This document shows, piece after piece, positions 19,252-27,325 of a DNA stretch of 64,000 bases. The position numbers and the translations under genes were made by a program. This stretch comes from JAXGTO01 sp040774885 (GTDB lineage: Bacteria; Actinomycetota; Coriobacteriia; Coriobacteriales; Eggerthellaceae). Position 1 is the first letter of the stretch; every line of letters begins with the position of its first letter. The stretch covers positions 49,459 to 113,458 of the forward strand of contig JAXGTO010000002.1 in the NCBI GenBank assembly GCA_040774885.1, in the 5' to 3' direction. Under the pieces are notes generated by a model. The model ran no database searches. It had not been told where the DNA came from and saw only the letters and a list, made by a program, of their open reading frames with translations.

Positions 19252-20226
19252 CTACAGAGCGAAGTCGGGGTCGAACAGATCCGAAACGCTACCGTTGCTG
19301 TACACGTTTTGAATGGCGCGGGCGAACAGCGGAGCCACCGAGATGACTTTGATCTTGCCGGTCTGCTTGTCAAGCGGAACGGGAATGGTGTTGCACACCA
19401 CGACTTCTTCGATATCGGCATTCTCGAGACGATCATAGGCCGGACCGCTGAACACGGGATGAGTGGCGCACACGTACACCTTTTCGGCACCGTTGGCCTT
19501 GAGCGTGTTGACGGCGGCCACAACGCTGCCGGCCGTGTCGATCATGTCATCGTTCAAGATGCAGATCTTGCCATGCACATCACCGATAAGAGCCGTGATC
19601 TCGGCCTGATTGTGCTTGGGGCGCCCCTTGTGCATGATGGCCAGATCGGCACTCATGATATCGGAGAGCTTCTTGGCGGCCTTGGCGCGACCCAGGTCGG
19701 GACTGACAACGCACAGCGTGGCCGGATCGAAATTCTTGGCAAGGAAGTAATCGGCCAAGATGTTGAGGGCCGTAAGGTGATTGACGGGACTGTCGAAGAA
19801 TCCTTGGATCTGCCCTTGGTGCAAGTCGATGGTGATGGTGCGGTCGACACCCGAAACGGTCATGAGATCGGCCACCAGTTTGGCGGTGATGGGCTCGCGC
19901 GCCGCTGCCTTGCGGTCTTGGCGCGAATAACCATAGTGGGTTACCACGGCGGTAACGGTGCGGGCGGAAGCGCGCTTGGCCGCATCCGTCATGATGAGCA
20001 ATTCCATGAGCGCGTCATTGACGTTTGACCCTGCCACCGACTGGATGATGAACACATCGGCGCCGCGCACGCTTTCAAGATAGCGAGCGTAGATTTCGCC
20101 ATTGGCGAACTGCTCGAGCTTGACGTTTCCGAGAGACACCCCCAGTTCATCGGCGATCTGGTTGGCCAATTCCGGATTGCTCGATCCGGAGAACACCGCC
20201 AGGGACTTCTTCATCTCGGTCGTCAT
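19252..20226 (-). CDS. prs: Ribose-phosphate pyrophosphokinase
   Basis: 324 aa. Prs makes PRPP from ribose-5-phosphate and ATP for nucleotide, histidine and NAD synthesis. The sequence has the N-terminal VFSGSSNPELANQIA motif, the RQDRKAAAREPITAK flexible loop, the DLHQGQIQGFFD metal-binding segment and the PRPP-binding loop ILNDDMIDTAGS. The length is normal. ATG 20226 has AAAGG eight bases upstream. It lies 77 bp after glmU and upstream of pth. Confidence 0.97.
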   Translation of the reverse strand: MTTEMKKSLAVFSGSSNPELANQIADELGVSLGNVKLEQFANGEIYARYLESVRGADVFIIQSVAGSNVNDALMELLIMTDAAKRASARTVTAVVTHYGYSRQDRKAAAREPITAKLVADLMTVSGVDRTITIDLHQGQIQGFFDSPVNHLTALNILADYFLAKNFDPATLCVVSPDLGRAKAAKKLSDIMSADLAIMHKGRPKHNQAEITALIGDVHGKICILNDDMIDTAGSVVAAVNTLKANGAEKVYVCATHPVFSGPAYDRLENADIEEVVVCNTIPVPLDKQTGKIKVISVAPLFARAIQNVYSNGSVSDLFDPDFAL

Positions 20227-20303
20227 CTTCACTGCCTTTCTTTCGTCCACTGCTTTCGAAGAGCCATTGTAGCGCGTCGATGGCGCACTCGAGCCCGGAG
20301 CCG

Positions 20304-21662
20304 TTACTTCTTCTGCGCGTGATACCCGGGCTTCTCGATCTGACGCGCGCGGCCCAGCGCCAAAGCGCCGGCCGAAACGTCCTCGGTGATGACGCTACCC
20401 GCACCCACGAGGGCATCATCGCCGATGGTGACCGGAGCCACCATCATGGTGTCGCTGCCCACGAACACATCGTTGCCGATGACGGTGGGCCACTTCTTAG
20501 AGCCATCGTAATTGCAGGTGATGGAGCCGGCACCGATGTTTACGCCCGTCCCCATGGTGGTATCTCCGATATAGGACAGATGCGGCACCTTGCTGCCCGC
20601 GCCGATGGTCGACTTCTTGATCTCAACGTGGGTGCCGGCCTTCGCCCCGCGGCACAGATGGGCCAAAGGACGCAGGTAGGCGCGCGGCCCGCACGTGGCC
20701 TCATCGTCGATGCGTGCTTCGACGGCCACGGTTTCGTCTACCACGCACGACCGTCCGACGACCGTGTCGGTGAGCCGTGTGTTGGGGCCGATGATGCTGT
20801 CTTCGCCGATGCTGGTGGAACCCATCAGCATGGTATCCGGCAAGATCTCGACATCTTGGGCGATTTCCACATCGGGGCCGATCCACACCGTGCGCGGATC
20901 GAGCATGGTGACGCCAGCGGCCATATGGCGATCGTTGATGCGGATCTGCATGGTGCGGGTGGCTTCCGCCAACTGCTGACGCGAATTGATGCCCAAGCAT
21001 TCGGTGGGGTCGCCCGCCGGCACGCCGATGACGGCGCGACCATCGGAACGGCAGATTTCGAGCACATCGGTAAGATAGTATTCGCCTTGGGCGTTATGGT
21101 TCGAAACGCGCGTCAACGCATCGAAGAGCGCGGCGGCGTCGAAGCAGTAGAAACCTGAATTGCATTCGGTGATGCGCGTCTGGTCGAGCGTGCAATCCTT
21201 CTGTTCCACGATACGTTCCACCTGGCCATCGGCAGAACGAATGATGCGTCCATAGCCGAACGGGTCGGTCATCTGCATGGTGAGCACGGCAACGGCGGCA
21301 TCGGCATCCTCACGCGCCTCGGTCAAACGGGAAAGCGTATCAGCGGTGATCAACGGACAGTCGCCGGAAAGCACCAGCAAAGATCCGGTCATCCCCGCAC
21401 AGGCGTCAGCGCACACCGCCACGGCATCTGCCGTGCCCTTGCGGTCGGGCTGAACGACGGTTTCGCACTCGCCGATGAGCGTTTCCACCTGCTGGCGCAA
21501 GTGCCCCACCACCACGATGGTGCGATCGACCCCGGCTTCACGGGCAGTATCGATCACCCAATTTACCAGCGGCTTTCCCAAGAGGCGATGCGCCACTTTG
21601 GGATGCTTGGATTTCATACGGGTACCTGCTCCGGCTGCTAGAACGATGGCGGATGCACTCAT
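20304..21662 (-). CDS. glmU: Bifunctional GlmU (UDP-GlcNAc pyrophosphorylase/GlcN-1-P acetyltransferase)
   Basis: 452 aa. GlmU makes UDP-N-acetylglucosamine for peptidoglycan. The N-terminal uridyltransferase carries LAAGAGTRMKSKHPK and KPLVNW. The C-terminal half is a left-handed beta-helix of hexapeptide repeats with the acetyltransferase residues in HVEIKKSTIG and YIGDTTMG. ATG 21662 has AAAGGGA upstream. glmM, for the preceding step, is elsewhere in the window (40510-41847). Confidence 0.97.
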   Translation of the reverse strand: MSASAIVLAAGAGTRMKSKHPKVAHRLLGKPLVNWVIDTAREAGVDRTIVVVGHLRQQVETLIGECETVVQPDRKGTADAVAVCADACAGMTGSLLVLSGDCPLITADTLSRLTEAREDADAAVAVLTMQMTDPFGYGRIIRSADGQVERIVEQKDCTLDQTRITECNSGFYCFDAAALFDALTRVSNHNAQGEYYLTDVLEICRSDGRAVIGVPAGDPTECLGINSRQQLAEATRTMQIRINDRHMAAGVTMLDPRTVWIGPDVEIAQDVEILPDTMLMGSTSIGEDSIIGPNTRLTDTVVGRSCVVDETVAVEARIDDEATCGPRAYLRPLAHLCRGAKAGTHVEIKKSTIGAGSKVPHLSYIGDTTMGTGVNIGAGSITCNYDGSKKWPTVIGNDVFVGSDTMMVAPVTIGDDALVGAGSVITEDVSAGALALGRARQIEKPGYHAQKK

Positions 21663-21688
21663 GGATTCCCTTTCTGGAAAGGACGATA

Positions 21689-22588
21689 TCAGTTCTCCGA
21701 TAATGCGGCGCACAAAGCGTCGAGCAAGGTAATGGCGAAATGCTGGGCGCTGCGGCCTTCTTTGGCATCCTGCCATTGTTCCCCGGGCAGCGCGACGGCG
21801 ATGCGCGGAACGCCGCCTTGCACGGCACTGAGCGCGCTGCGCAAGCGCAAATGCAGCGTCTCTTCTTCTTCAAACGCCACTTGAGGAACGCCGGGAGCGG
21901 GTTCGTCTCCGGCCAAAACGATATGGACCAAGAGCATGTCTTCATCGGGCTTGACCAATAAAGAGTCGGCACTCACGATGCGCGAAGCGGGATTGGTGGC
22001 CAAAGCCAAGTTGGACATGCGAGCGGCCACCGAACGGGTGAACGCAGAGGTGCCGAAAAGGCACAAGGCGTTGTCTTCGAGCACATCGGCAGCGCGGGCG
22101 AATCCCAAATAGGCCGAAGAAGCAGGCCCTGGCTTGCCCACCCAGGAATGATGCAGGTTGTTGATTTCCCCGAACGTGAGCGCCCCGGCGATTCCGTCGG
22201 CAGGCAGGCCCATGTTCATCTGGAATTTGCGCAGCGCCGATTCGGTATAGGCGCCGAAGATGCTGTCATCGGTTCCGCAAGAAAAGCCCAACGCGCCCAA
22301 GGCGGTCTGAAGCTCCAAAACGTCATTGCCATGGAAATAGGGCATGCGAAGGTACAACGTGCGCCCGCCCATCTTGAAGCTGGCATCCAGCAAGGCCGAC
22401 CATTCGCGTTCGGTTACCTGGGAGCTTTCGGGAAGGCCCCTGTCGGCGCAGAAAGCCGCGAGCGCATGCTCGGTGGCATCGTCGAACGTGGAAGTGACTT
22501 GGGAGTCATCGAGGAATCCCAAGGCAGCCAACTTCTGTTGGACGTCTTCAACGGCAGCGCCGGTGTCATGTTTCTGAATCATTTGCAT
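21689..22588 (-). CDS. Peptidoglycan-binding-domain protein of unknown function
   Basis: About 299 aa. Two PG_binding_1-like helical modules are visible at the N-terminus: VEDVQQKLAALGFLD near residue 12 and LELQTALGALGFS near residue 85, the second followed by YTESALRKFQMNMGLPADGI. The remaining 150 residues do not resemble a catalytic domain I know; they look like an alpha/beta domain rich in hydrophobic strands. There is no signal peptide or membrane segment, which is odd for a wall-binding protein. The start is uncertain (ATG 22588 or 22582; no clear ribosome site). It lies 26 bp upstream of glmU on the same strand, tying it to cell-wall precursor genes. Confidence 0.7.
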   Translation of the reverse strand: MQMIQKHDTGAAVEDVQQKLAALGFLDDSQVTSTFDDATEHALAAFCADRGLPESSQVTEREWSALLDASFKMGGRTLYLRMPYFHGNDVLELQTALGALGFSCGTDDSIFGAYTESALRKFQMNMGLPADGIAGALTFGEINNLHHSWVGKPGPASSAYLGFARAADVLEDNALCLFGTSAFTRSVAARMSNLALATNPASRIVSADSLLVKPDEDMLLVHIVLAGDEPAPGVPQVAFEEEETLHLRLRSALSAVQGGVPRIAVALPGEQWQDAKEGRSAQHFAITLLDALCAALSEN

Positions 22589-22647
22589 ACGGGCATTGTA
22601 TCGCAGGGCTGCGGCTGCCGTCACCGGTTCACAAAACCGTTATGCAC

Positions 22648-23724
22648 CTATTTCAGGCGGTTGACGAACCAATCGGCCATGCTCACCAAAAGATTGCGTG
22701 CCGTACTGGGAGACACCATGTCTACCAGACGGTTCTTGGCGATGCTGGTAAGGTTTTCGGCATAGTTGCGCGCGTACTCGATGCTGCCGCTGCGCTCCAT
22801 GATATCCACCGCTTCAGCCAAGACGGCCGGATCTTTTTCCTTGGAAGAGAGGATTTCGATGAGCCGGTCTTTGTCAGGCGAATTCTGCAGGGCATGCACC
22901 ACCACCAACGTGCGCTTGCCTTCGGTGATGTCGGTGCGGAAATCCTTCTTGGTGGACTCCTCCGAACCGATGAGGTTGAGCAGATCGTCTTGGATCTGGA
23001 AGGCAAGGCCCGTGTCCAAGCCGTAGTTGCGCAGCGCTTCGATTTCGGCCTCGGTGCCGCCGCCGATGATGGCGCCGATGGCAAGGGGCACGGCGCCGGA
23101 ATAATGCGCAGTCTTGTGAGTGGCCATTACCAGGTAGTCTTCGGGAGTGATGTTGTAGCGGCCGTCACGCGCCCATCCGATATCGAGTGCTTGGCCCTCG
23201 ATGGTGCGACGCGTCATGTCGATGAGCTCGGTCACCACACGCACCTTGGTGGCATCATCGAGGCTTTCGTCCTTCATGACGGTGCCGTTGACCATCGACA
23301 AGGCCAGGTCACCCGCATTGATGGCAAGGCCCAGGCCTTCGGTAAGGTGCATGCAGGGCTCGCCGCGACGCAGCTCGGCTTCGTCGGCGATGTCGTCATG
23401 GATAAGCGCTGCGGTGTGGAAATGCTCCACAGCCGCCGCTGCGCTGGTGGCCTTTACGATGTCGCCGCCCACGGCCATGCAGGCCGCAAAGCAGATGAGG
23501 GGGCGATGGCGCTTGCCGCCATTGCGACTGTAGGCATACAGGGGATCGTAGAGATATTTGTCCATATCGGGATGGGTGCCATGGGGAATGTAACTGTTGA
23601 CGAGGTCGCCCACCTTGTCGGCATACAGGGAAAGATATTCCTCGAACGAAGCGGGAGTCACTTCTTCGGCGTCCATGATCTCGCGGATGTTCTCGATGTG
23701 CTCGTTATGCTCGGTCTCGGTCAC
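22648..23724 (-). CDS. Polyprenyl diphosphate synthase (trans-isoprenyl chain elongation)
   Basis: 358 aa. It has both aspartate-rich motifs of all-trans prenyl transferases: LIHDDIADEAELRRG (first DDxxD) and FQIQDDLLN (second). NGGKRHRPLICFAA binds the isopentenyl diphosphate. The product chain length (farnesyl, geranylgeranyl or longer for menaquinone) cannot be told from sequence alone. The reading frame stays open through the tRNA-Leu gene upstream, so the start must lie after it; GTG 23724 is the best candidate, with ATG at MDAEEV (15 codons in) as an alternative. No strong Shine-Dalgarno is seen for either. Confidence 0.9.
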   Translation of the reverse strand: MTETEHNEHIENIREIMDAEEVTPASFEEYLSLYADKVGDLVNSYIPHGTHPDMDKYLYDPLYAYSRNGGKRHRPLICFAACMAVGGDIVKATSAAAAVEHFHTAALIHDDIADEAELRRGEPCMHLTEGLGLAINAGDLALSMVNGTVMKDESLDDATKVRVVTELIDMTRRTIEGQALDIGWARDGRYNITPEDYLVMATHKTAHYSGAVPLAIGAIIGGGTEAEIEALRNYGLDTGLAFQIQDDLLNLIGSEESTKKDFRTDITEGKRTLVVVHALQNSPDKDRLIEILSSKEKDPAVLAEAVDIMERSGSIEYARNYAENLTSIAKNRLVDMVSPSTARNLLVSMADWFVNRLK

Positions 23725-23754
23725 GATAATCGGCTCTCTGTCCTCTTTGCTGTT

Positions 23755-23839
23755 TGGTAGGAGCGGTGGGACTCGAACCCACATTCCCGAAGGAGGCGGA
23801 TTTTAAGTCCGCTGCGTCTGCCAGTTCCGCCACGCTCCC
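23755..23839 (-). tRNA. tRNA-Leu (anticodon TAA)
   Basis: Read on the minus strand, an 85-base class II tRNA folds with acceptor stem GGGAGCG pairing CGCTCCT, a long variable arm (CCTCCTTCGGGAAT) and a T arm with GTGGGTTCGAGTCCCAC. The anticodon loop CTTAAAA gives anticodon TAA, decoding UUA. The CCA end is encoded in the DNA. Confidence 0.97.
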
Positions 23840-23859
23840 CTGCCGTATTCAACACTGCC

Positions 23860-23865
23860 ATGATA
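23860..23865 (-). promoter_or_regulatory. Possible extended -10 promoter of tRNA-Leu
   Basis: On the minus strand, TGCTATCAT lies about 21 bases upstream of the mature tRNA 5' end, an extended -10 arrangement (TGnTATCAT). No good -35 is seen. Confidence 0.4.
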
Positions 23866-23904
23866 GCAAAAGAGACCCGACCAGCCGCATCGTCTGCGGC
23901 AGCA

Positions 23905-24864
23905 TCACCCGTTCGCCATACAAGGCTGCCCACCGGCAGCGTGCATGATCATACCTTGGAGGATATCGCTTTCCGAAACGGTGAAAGCATCAACCCGCGC
24001 AAGGTCCATGATGCAGCGCAGTATGGCCATACCCGCGACGATGACGGGAGCGCGGCCCGGTTGCAAACCGACCACTTGCTTGCGCTCGGCCAACGGCAGC
24101 GCCGCCAGGCGCGCGCAAACGGCATCGAGCGTATCGGCGCTCACGCAAGCACCGTGAACGCGAGAAGAATCATAAGGGTCCATGGCTTGGTCGACCGAAA
24201 CCACACTGGTGGCCGTGCCGGCAACGGCTATCAGACGATCGATGTCGAAACCGTCTTCCAGCAAACCGTCGAAGAAGGCGGCGAACTGCGGCTGGAACCA
24301 CGCACGTGCCGCATCCAGTTCCTCGGCAGCAGGCGGATCGGAGGCGATGAAGCGCTCCGTGATGCGGCGACACCCGATATTGAACGAATGCAGACGAACA
24401 GGATGACCTCCGCCGACACCGGCGATCAGCTCCGTTGAGCCACCGCCTATATCGACCACCAGCACCTGTTGCCCCTGATGATCGACGGTTGCCCCGGCAA
24501 ATGACAGCGCCGCTTCGGTGCTGCCGGGAATAACTTGAAGATCCACGCCGCGTCGAGCCAAAAGCGCTTCGAATTCATCGGCATTGCGCGCGTCGCGGCT
24601 GGCCGAAGTGGCCATCGCCAGCACTTCAACCGGCTGGCCGGGTTGCCCGTAGCCATCGATGATCGAACGATAAGAAGCGATTTGAGCATCAACCCGTTCC
24701 ATGGCATCTTTGCGCAATACGCCCGTGGCATCGACATCCTGGCCCAAATCGGTAATAGCGCATTCGCGGTCGAGTTCCCTCAAATGGCCGTCGGCCACTT
24801 CGGCCACCAGCAATCGACAGGTGACCGTTCCGATGTCGATGGCGGCATAACGCTTCCCCGGCAT
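23905..24864 (-). CDS. Ppx/GppA family phosphatase (second paralogue)
   Basis: 319 aa, actin-fold phosphatase acting on polyphosphate or pppGpp. Motifs: YAAIDIGTVTCRLLVAEV at the N-terminus and VVDIGGGSTELIAGVGG near residue 140. It differs clearly from the ppx beside ppk (211-1140); the first loop has GTVTCR instead of GSNTVR. The ATG has AGGAGAGG upstream. It follows the divIC gene by 38 bp. The divIC/ftsB plus ppx pairing is typical of Actinobacteria, so this is probably the vertically inherited actinobacterial copy. Confidence 0.87.
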   Translation of the reverse strand: MPGKRYAAIDIGTVTCRLLVAEVADGHLRELDRECAITDLGQDVDATGVLRKDAMERVDAQIASYRSIIDGYGQPGQPVEVLAMATSASRDARNADEFEALLARRGVDLQVIPGSTEAALSFAGATVDHQGQQVLVVDIGGGSTELIAGVGGGHPVRLHSFNIGCRRITERFIASDPPAAEELDAARAWFQPQFAAFFDGLLEDGFDIDRLIAVAGTATSVVSVDQAMDPYDSSRVHGACVSADTLDAVCARLAALPLAERKQVVGLQPGRAPVIVAGMAILRCIMDLARVDAFTVSESDILQGMIMHAAGGQPCMANG

Positions 24865-24902
24865 AACCTCTCCTGACCGATTCGATTCGTCTTGGTTGGT
24901 TT

Positions 24903-25952
24903 TCAGCCCTGATTGTATCGGAACAACACGTCAAGAACACCCGAATACCAGGTGTCCGGCGCTTGGATGTCATCGGTTGAAACGACGCTGAAGCCATCGC
25001 TTTGCGTGTCGAGTCCAGTGACCACCACGGCGTTTTCGCCCGACTTCACCCATCCGAATTCACTGCGTGCCTGAGCTTCCATGCCATCGGCGGTTCCCAA
25101 GCTATCCACTTGGGCTTGCAGCGTATCGTTGTGTTCGGTGAGCGCCGTGTATTGGGCTTCGAGTTTCGCCTGATCGCGGACGGTGGTGTAGTACTGCTGG
25201 GCCGAGGGATACACGAATGCAACGCACAGCGCAATGCAGAGCACCACGCAGGTGGCGACGATAGCCGTCGTGGATGCCCGCCATTTCTGCCCCAGCCCGC
25301 GCAGGGTCCAGCCGACGCGGTAGGCGACGGCGGGCTTGCTTTGCTGCATGCGGGCTGCGCGCTTGTGAGACGACCCCATGCGCGTCTGATAGACGGCAGC
25401 GCGAGATGATTGCGAACCGCCGCTTGCATCTTCTTGGCGGACGGTTTTGTCGAAAGCCCGATCGGCTTTGCGCTTGCGCTTGTCGTGACGTTCCTTTTCC
25501 AGCTTGGAACGCACGGTTTCCCTCCGCGCGCCGTCGACTTCAGATTCGCCATCATCCTCATTGCGTTCACGTCGGGTCGATCCAACGGATGCCGAGCGCG
25601 ATGAAGGACGAGCCGATGCGCGCGGTTCGGAGCGCTTGGCCCGCGTTGCCGCTGCAGTCGGACGTTCGTATTCGATGATGTTGCCGAAGCCGTCGGTACG
25701 CAGCGCATGCTGTCGAACGTGCGGGCGTTCAGCCTGATCAGCGGATTGGACAGGTTGGTAGGGCGACCTCATGCGGGGAGCGGCGGAATAGAATTCGGCC
25801 GAGCGGATGCGCTCTGCGCTACGCGACCCTTGGGGTTGGCGACGATGCTGCTTGGGGGTTTCAGCGCGACGAGCGGCCGAAACCGTGGGACGCACCCGAC
25901 CAGAGGCCCTGCGGGCCTGATCGAAATCGACGATATGCGCGTTGCCGCTCAA
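24903..25952 (-). CDS. Septum formation initiator (DivIC/FtsB) family protein with long disordered N-terminus
   Basis: 349 aa. DivIC/FtsB proteins are small bitopic division proteins that form a complex with FtsL and FtsQ/DivIB. Here the recognisable part is C-terminal: a membrane helix (about 227-250, ATTAIVATCVVLCIALCVAF), then a coiled coil with heptad pattern (AKLEAQYTALTEHNDTLQAQ), then a short extracellular end. Before it are about 220 cytoplasmic residues rich in Arg, Ser, Ala and Gln with no visible domain. The start is TTG 25952 with AAGGAG nine bases upstream. It precedes the ppx/gppA paralogue, as in other Actinobacteria. Confidence 0.82.
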   Translation of the reverse strand: MSGNAHIVDFDQARRASGRVRPTVSAARRAETPKQHRRQPQGSRSAERIRSAEFYSAAPRMRSPYQPVQSADQAERPHVRQHALRTDGFGNIIEYERPTAAATRAKRSEPRASARPSSRSASVGSTRRERNEDDGESEVDGARRETVRSKLEKERHDKRKRKADRAFDKTVRQEDASGGSQSSRAAVYQTRMGSSHKRAARMQQSKPAVAYRVGWTLRGLGQKWRASTTAIVATCVVLCIALCVAFVYPSAQQYYTTVRDQAKLEAQYTALTEHNDTLQAQVDSLGTADGMEAQARSEFGWVKSGENAVVVTGLDTQSDGFSVVSTDDIQAPDTWYSGVLDVLFRYNQG

Positions 25953-26082
25953 ATGAAGCTGCTCCTTGAAGCATGGTGGTCATTTAACTGGTAGGTTTCA
26001 TGCTTGAGCTGGTGCCATCATAGCACGGGGCAGACCTGTCAGCAGGACGAAATGCGCGTTATACCATCAATCCTGAACAATC

Positions 26083-26115
26083 GCTATTGATATTCATTTT
26101 CATTTGGGATATGCT
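26083..26115 (+). promoter_or_regulatory. Sigma-70-like promoter overlapped by a Fur-box-like operator
   Basis: TTGATA (26087-26092) and TATGCT (26110-26115) are separated by 17 bases, 34 bp before the cytochrome gene start. The 19 bases at 26083-26101 match the classical Fur box consensus at 15 of 19 positions by hand count and cover the -35 element, where a bound repressor would block transcription. The promoter call is good; iron or metal control is inference. Confidence 0.65.
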
Positions 26116-26148
26116 ATCAACATTGTCACCTATGAGGAGGGAGAAGAC

Positions 26149-26433
26149 ATGGAGTCAACCAGAACGAAGAGCAGGGGAATGCGCATCGCCATCGTCGGAG
26201 GTGCGGCTGTTCTGGCCATCAGCGCTGCGGCTTTGGTCGGTTGCAGCGGGTCGAGCGATCCGCAGTCGCTCTATCAGAGCAAGTGCGGAAGCTGCCACTC
26301 GACTTCCACCGTCGACAATGCGAATTACTCAGGCGACCAATGGGCTGACGTAGTGAATCGCATGAAGGACAAGTCAAGCTCCATCAGCGATTCTGACGCA
26401 CAGACCATTACGCAGTACCTGCAAAATCGCTAG
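26149..26433 (+). CDS. Monohaem cytochrome c lipoprotein
   Basis: 94 aa. The N-terminal signal has a lipobox ending in Cys32 (ALVGC), so the protein should be anchored to the outer face of the membrane. The haem-binding motif is CGSCH (46-50) and a probable distal ligand is Met72 in VNRMKDK, giving a minimal class I c-type domain of about 55 residues. ATG 26149 follows GAGGAGGGAGA and is preferred over an upstream ATG. The rubrerythrin gene follows after 36 bp without a terminator, so the two form an operon. The cytochrome is probably the electron carrier to that enzyme or to a quinol-linked reductase; the partner is not known. Confidence 0.88.
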   Translation: MESTRTKSRGMRIAIVGGAAVLAISAAALVGCSGSSDPQSLYQSKCGSCHSTSTVDNANYSGDQWADVVNRMKDKSSSISDSDAQTITQYLQNR

Positions 26434-26469
26434 ACCAACCAATTCGTTTTTTGAGAGAGAGGGAGAACT

Positions 26470-27237
26470 ATGTCCGAATTGACGCGACGCAACTTCATGA
26501 AGGGTGCCGGAATCGGCGCCGCCACCTTGGCCGCTGGCGGCGTGCTGGCCGCATGCAGTTCAGGCTCCAGCAACGCTTCGACGACCACGAGCACCACCGA
26601 CGCATCGGCCACGACGGCATCTGCCGACATGTTGCAGCCCACGAAAACCTTCGACAGCACCACCGGACACAACTTCAGCATCGAGCCCGACAGCCTGACC
26701 ACCGTGGGCACCACGCTTGAGAACCTCAAGAGCGCCGTGCAGGGCGAGACCAACGCCACCACCAAATACGCCGCTTGGGCCAAGATCGCCGACAAAGAAG
26801 GCTATAGCCAGATCTCCCGTCTGTTCAACTGCACCAGCGATGCCGAGAAGATCCACATCAATCTGGAAGTCGCCCAGATCAAGAAGGTCGAACCCGATTA
26901 CACGCAACCCGAAGCCGTTGCCGCTGGCGAATACGAAAGCGACATGAATCTGATTCACGGCGCCCAGGGCGAAATCTACGAGACTTCCGATATGTATCCC
27001 AACTTCATCAAAGTGGCCGCCACCGAGGGTGACAACGAGTCGCTGCAGGTGTTCACCCGCGCCAAGTTGGCCGAGGCTTTCCATGCGCAGCGCTATATGG
27101 ATGCCTACAATACCATCGACACGCCCAGCGATGACAAGTACTACCTGTGCCCCGTATGCGGCTATATCCACAAGGGCGAGAACTTCACCGCCTGCCCCAT
27201 TTGCCTCACCGCGAAAGACCAGTTCAAAGAGTACTGA
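26470..27237 (+). CDS. Tat-exported rubrerythrin lipoprotein
   Basis: 255 aa. Rubrerythrins reduce hydrogen peroxide at a di-iron site using electrons from a rubredoxin centre, and are nearly always cytoplasmic. This one has a twin-arginine signal (TRRNFMKG, residues 5-12) and a lipobox ending at Cys29 (VLAAC), so it should be folded in the cytosol, exported by Tat and lipid-anchored outside. After a Thr/Ser linker comes the ferritin-like bundle with two Glu...ExxH-type halves (GETNATTKYAAW ... DAEKIH; GEIYET ... AEAFH). A C-terminal rubredoxin knuckle holds iron through C227, C230, C242 and C245. GGGAG lies 4 bases before the ATG. With the cytochrome c upstream it suggests an extracytoplasmic peroxide-reducing unit. 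Confidence 0.9.
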   Translation: MSELTRRNFMKGAGIGAATLAAGGVLAACSSGSSNASTTTSTTDASATTASADMLQPTKTFDSTTGHNFSIEPDSLTTVGTTLENLKSAVQGETNATTKYAAWAKIADKEGYSQISRLFNCTSDAEKIHINLEVAQIKKVEPDYTQPEAVAAGEYESDMNLIHGAQGEIYETSDMYPNFIKVAATEGDNESLQVFTRAKLAEAFHAQRYMDAYNTIDTPSDDKYYLCPVCGYIHKGENFTACPICLTAKDQFKEY

Positions 27238-27260
27238 TTCCTCCTGGATATCCAGACGAA

Positions 27261-27299
27261 GGAAGGGCCCCGGATAAACATCCGGGGCCCTTCCCTTTC
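27261..27299 (+). terminator. Strong hairpin terminator after the rubrerythrin operon
   Basis: A 15-bp perfect stem (27261-27275 with 27280-27294) and an AAAC loop, followed by CTTTC. It sits between the convergent rubrerythrin and yebC genes and may serve both strands. Confidence 0.85.
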
Positions 27300-27325
27300 A
27301 TCAAGAACAATGTGAAATGAAGCGA

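Noticed and set aside
23725..23784. Extension of the polyprenyl synthase upstream to 23784
   Set aside because: The frame is open there, but part of it lies inside the tRNA-Leu gene, which cannot also be the coding start.
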